The position numbers were made by a program, and so were the translations under genes. Source: Halorussus marinus (lineage in GTDB: Archaea; Halobacteriota; Halobacteria; Halobacteriales; Haladaptataceae). From it: a DNA stretch of 64,000 nt. The stretch spans positions 248,001 through 312,000 of the forward strand of contig NZ_SBIV01000004.1 of the NCBI RefSeq assembly GCF_004765795.1, written 5' to 3'. Of the stretch, positions 63,345-64,000 are shown one piece after another (position 1 is the first letter of the stretch; every line of letters starts with the position of its first letter). Under the pieces are notes generated by a model. The model was given only the letters and a program-made list of their open reading frames with translations, was not told the origin of the DNA and made no database searches.

Positions 63345-64000
63345 CTACTCGGGCGGCGTCACGCCGTGACCCGGCCCCGAGATGCGGTGGGTCGGGCCGC
63401 CGCCGTCGTCGTCGATGACGTCCTCGGCGAGCAGTCGGTTCCCGTCGAGGTCGACGTACGAGAAGGCGCCGGTGCCGGCGACGAGGTGGGCGCTCGCGTG
63501 GATGCCGACCGCGCTCTCGAGCATACAGCCGACCATCAGTTCGAGGTCGGCCCCCCGCGCGATCGCGGCGATGTCGGCGACCGCCAGCGGCCCGGACTTC
63601 CCGAGTTTGGCGTTGATCACGTCGGCGGCCTCCTCGCGCACGATCCGGACGGCATCGGCGGGCGTGAACACCGCCTCGTCGGCCGCGACCGGCACGTCGA
63701 CGAGGTCGCGCGCGGTCGCGAGCCCGGCGACGTCGGCGGCCGGTACGGGCTGTTCGATCAGGTCGAGGCCGACGCCGCGCTCGCCGACCGCGTCGGCGAA
63801 CCGGGCGGTCTCCTTGGGCGTCCAGCCCTGATTGGCGTCGACCTTGAGGGCGGCGTCGGGCGCCGCCTCGGCCACCGCCGCGACGCGCTCGACGTCGGCC
63901 GACACCTCTGTGCCGGTCTTGATCTTGAGGTGGCGATAGCCCGTCTCGACCGCCCGGCTCGCCCGCTCGGCCGCGGTCCCGGGGTCGACGATCGGGATCG
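63345..64000 (-). CDS. dipeptide epimerase-like enolase-superfamily enzyme, 5' end outside window
   Basis: The frame is open to the window edge; 218 codons of the C-terminal part are present. HLKIKTG holds the K-x-K catalytic lysines, ALKVDANQGW and IEQPV the metal ligands Asp and Glu, VAADEAV the third Asp, and INAKLGKSGPL the other catalytic Lys. YVDLDGNRLLAED near the end is the D-x-D typical of L-Ala-D/L-Glu (dipeptide) epimerases. It would change the stereochemistry of a dipeptide. Haloarchaea have no murein, so the substrate is another dipeptide, possibly one taken up by the Dpp system. Confidence 0.82.
   Translation of the reverse strand, partial: IPIVDPGTAAERASRAVETGYRHLKIKTGTEVSADVERVAAVAEAAPDAALKVDANQGWTPKETARFADAVGERGVGLDLIEQPVPAADVAGLATARDLVDVPVAADEAVFTPADAVRIVREEAADVINAKLGKSGPLAVADIAAIARGADLELMVGCMLESAVGIHASAHLVAGTGAFSYVDLDGNRLLAEDVIDDDGGGPTHRISGPGHGVTPPE

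Overview
The window is chromosomal DNA of a halophilic archaeon (class Halobacteria). The signs are high GC with Asp/Glu-rich proteins, haloarchaeal N-glycosylation genes (STT3/AglB-like oligosaccharyltransferase, AglF- and AglM-like enzymes), a class III signal-peptide archaellin, a CetZ-type tubulin homologue, a PGF-CTERM surface protein, Tat-type lipoprotein signals on solute-binding proteins, and ISH-type insertion sequences. I saw no rRNA, tRNA or CRISPR array. Species cannot be fixed from the sequence alone.

Layout. 1-10.8 kb is a housekeeping and metabolic stretch: the end of a GlmU-like sugar nucleotidyltransferase/acyltransferase, glmS, a carboxymuconolactone-decarboxylase-family protein, two M20-type hydrolases, a ThDP enzyme, a DUF4330 protein with a small membrane partner, a MOSC protein and an MFS transporter. 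10.8-13.6 kb is a mobile-element scar. A decayed IS6-family element with its own 8-bp target duplication has been split by an intact-looking IS4-family element that also carries imperfect terminal repeats and an 8-bp duplication.

13.6-31.5 kb is a surface-glycan locus: two alkaline-phosphatase/sulfatase-superfamily enzymes, three GT4 glycosyltransferases, a Wzx-like flippase, a Wzy-like polymerase, two sugar-nucleotide epimerases, a nucleotide-sugar dehydrogenase, a lipid-carrier sugar-phosphate transferase, an AglF-like nucleotidyltransferase and an STT3-family enzyme. From 13.6 to about 20.5 kb it is much more AT-rich than its surroundings, and the change back to high GC falls inside the second sulfatase-like gene. 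The STT3 protein has no WWDYG motif. A 232-bp MITE with IS6-like ends and a perfect 8-bp duplication sits just beyond its 3' end.

31.6-38.7 kb holds an IS1595-type remnant and then four same-strand genes: a CetZ homologue, a rhomboid protease fused to an unknown C-terminal domain, a large archaellin with a strong hairpin just before its start codon, and a PGF-CTERM surface protein. Next to the oligosaccharyltransferase, these look like a cell-surface or motility module. This is the part most likely to hold something undescribed.

39-64 kb is uptake and scavenging: an amidohydrolase, a complete oligopeptide ABC importer in two blocks, a polysaccharide deacetylase, a small zinc-ribbon protein, a BMP-type nucleoside importer, a Ugp/Mal-type sugar or glycerophosphodiester importer with HAD and TIM-barrel genes, a second MFS transporter, a C45 self-processing hydrolase, a DUF3100 membrane protein with a small membrane partner, and a partial dipeptide-epimerase-like gene. 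Several of these genes have a TATA-like element about 27 nt before the start codon, which fits leaderless haloarchaeal transcripts.
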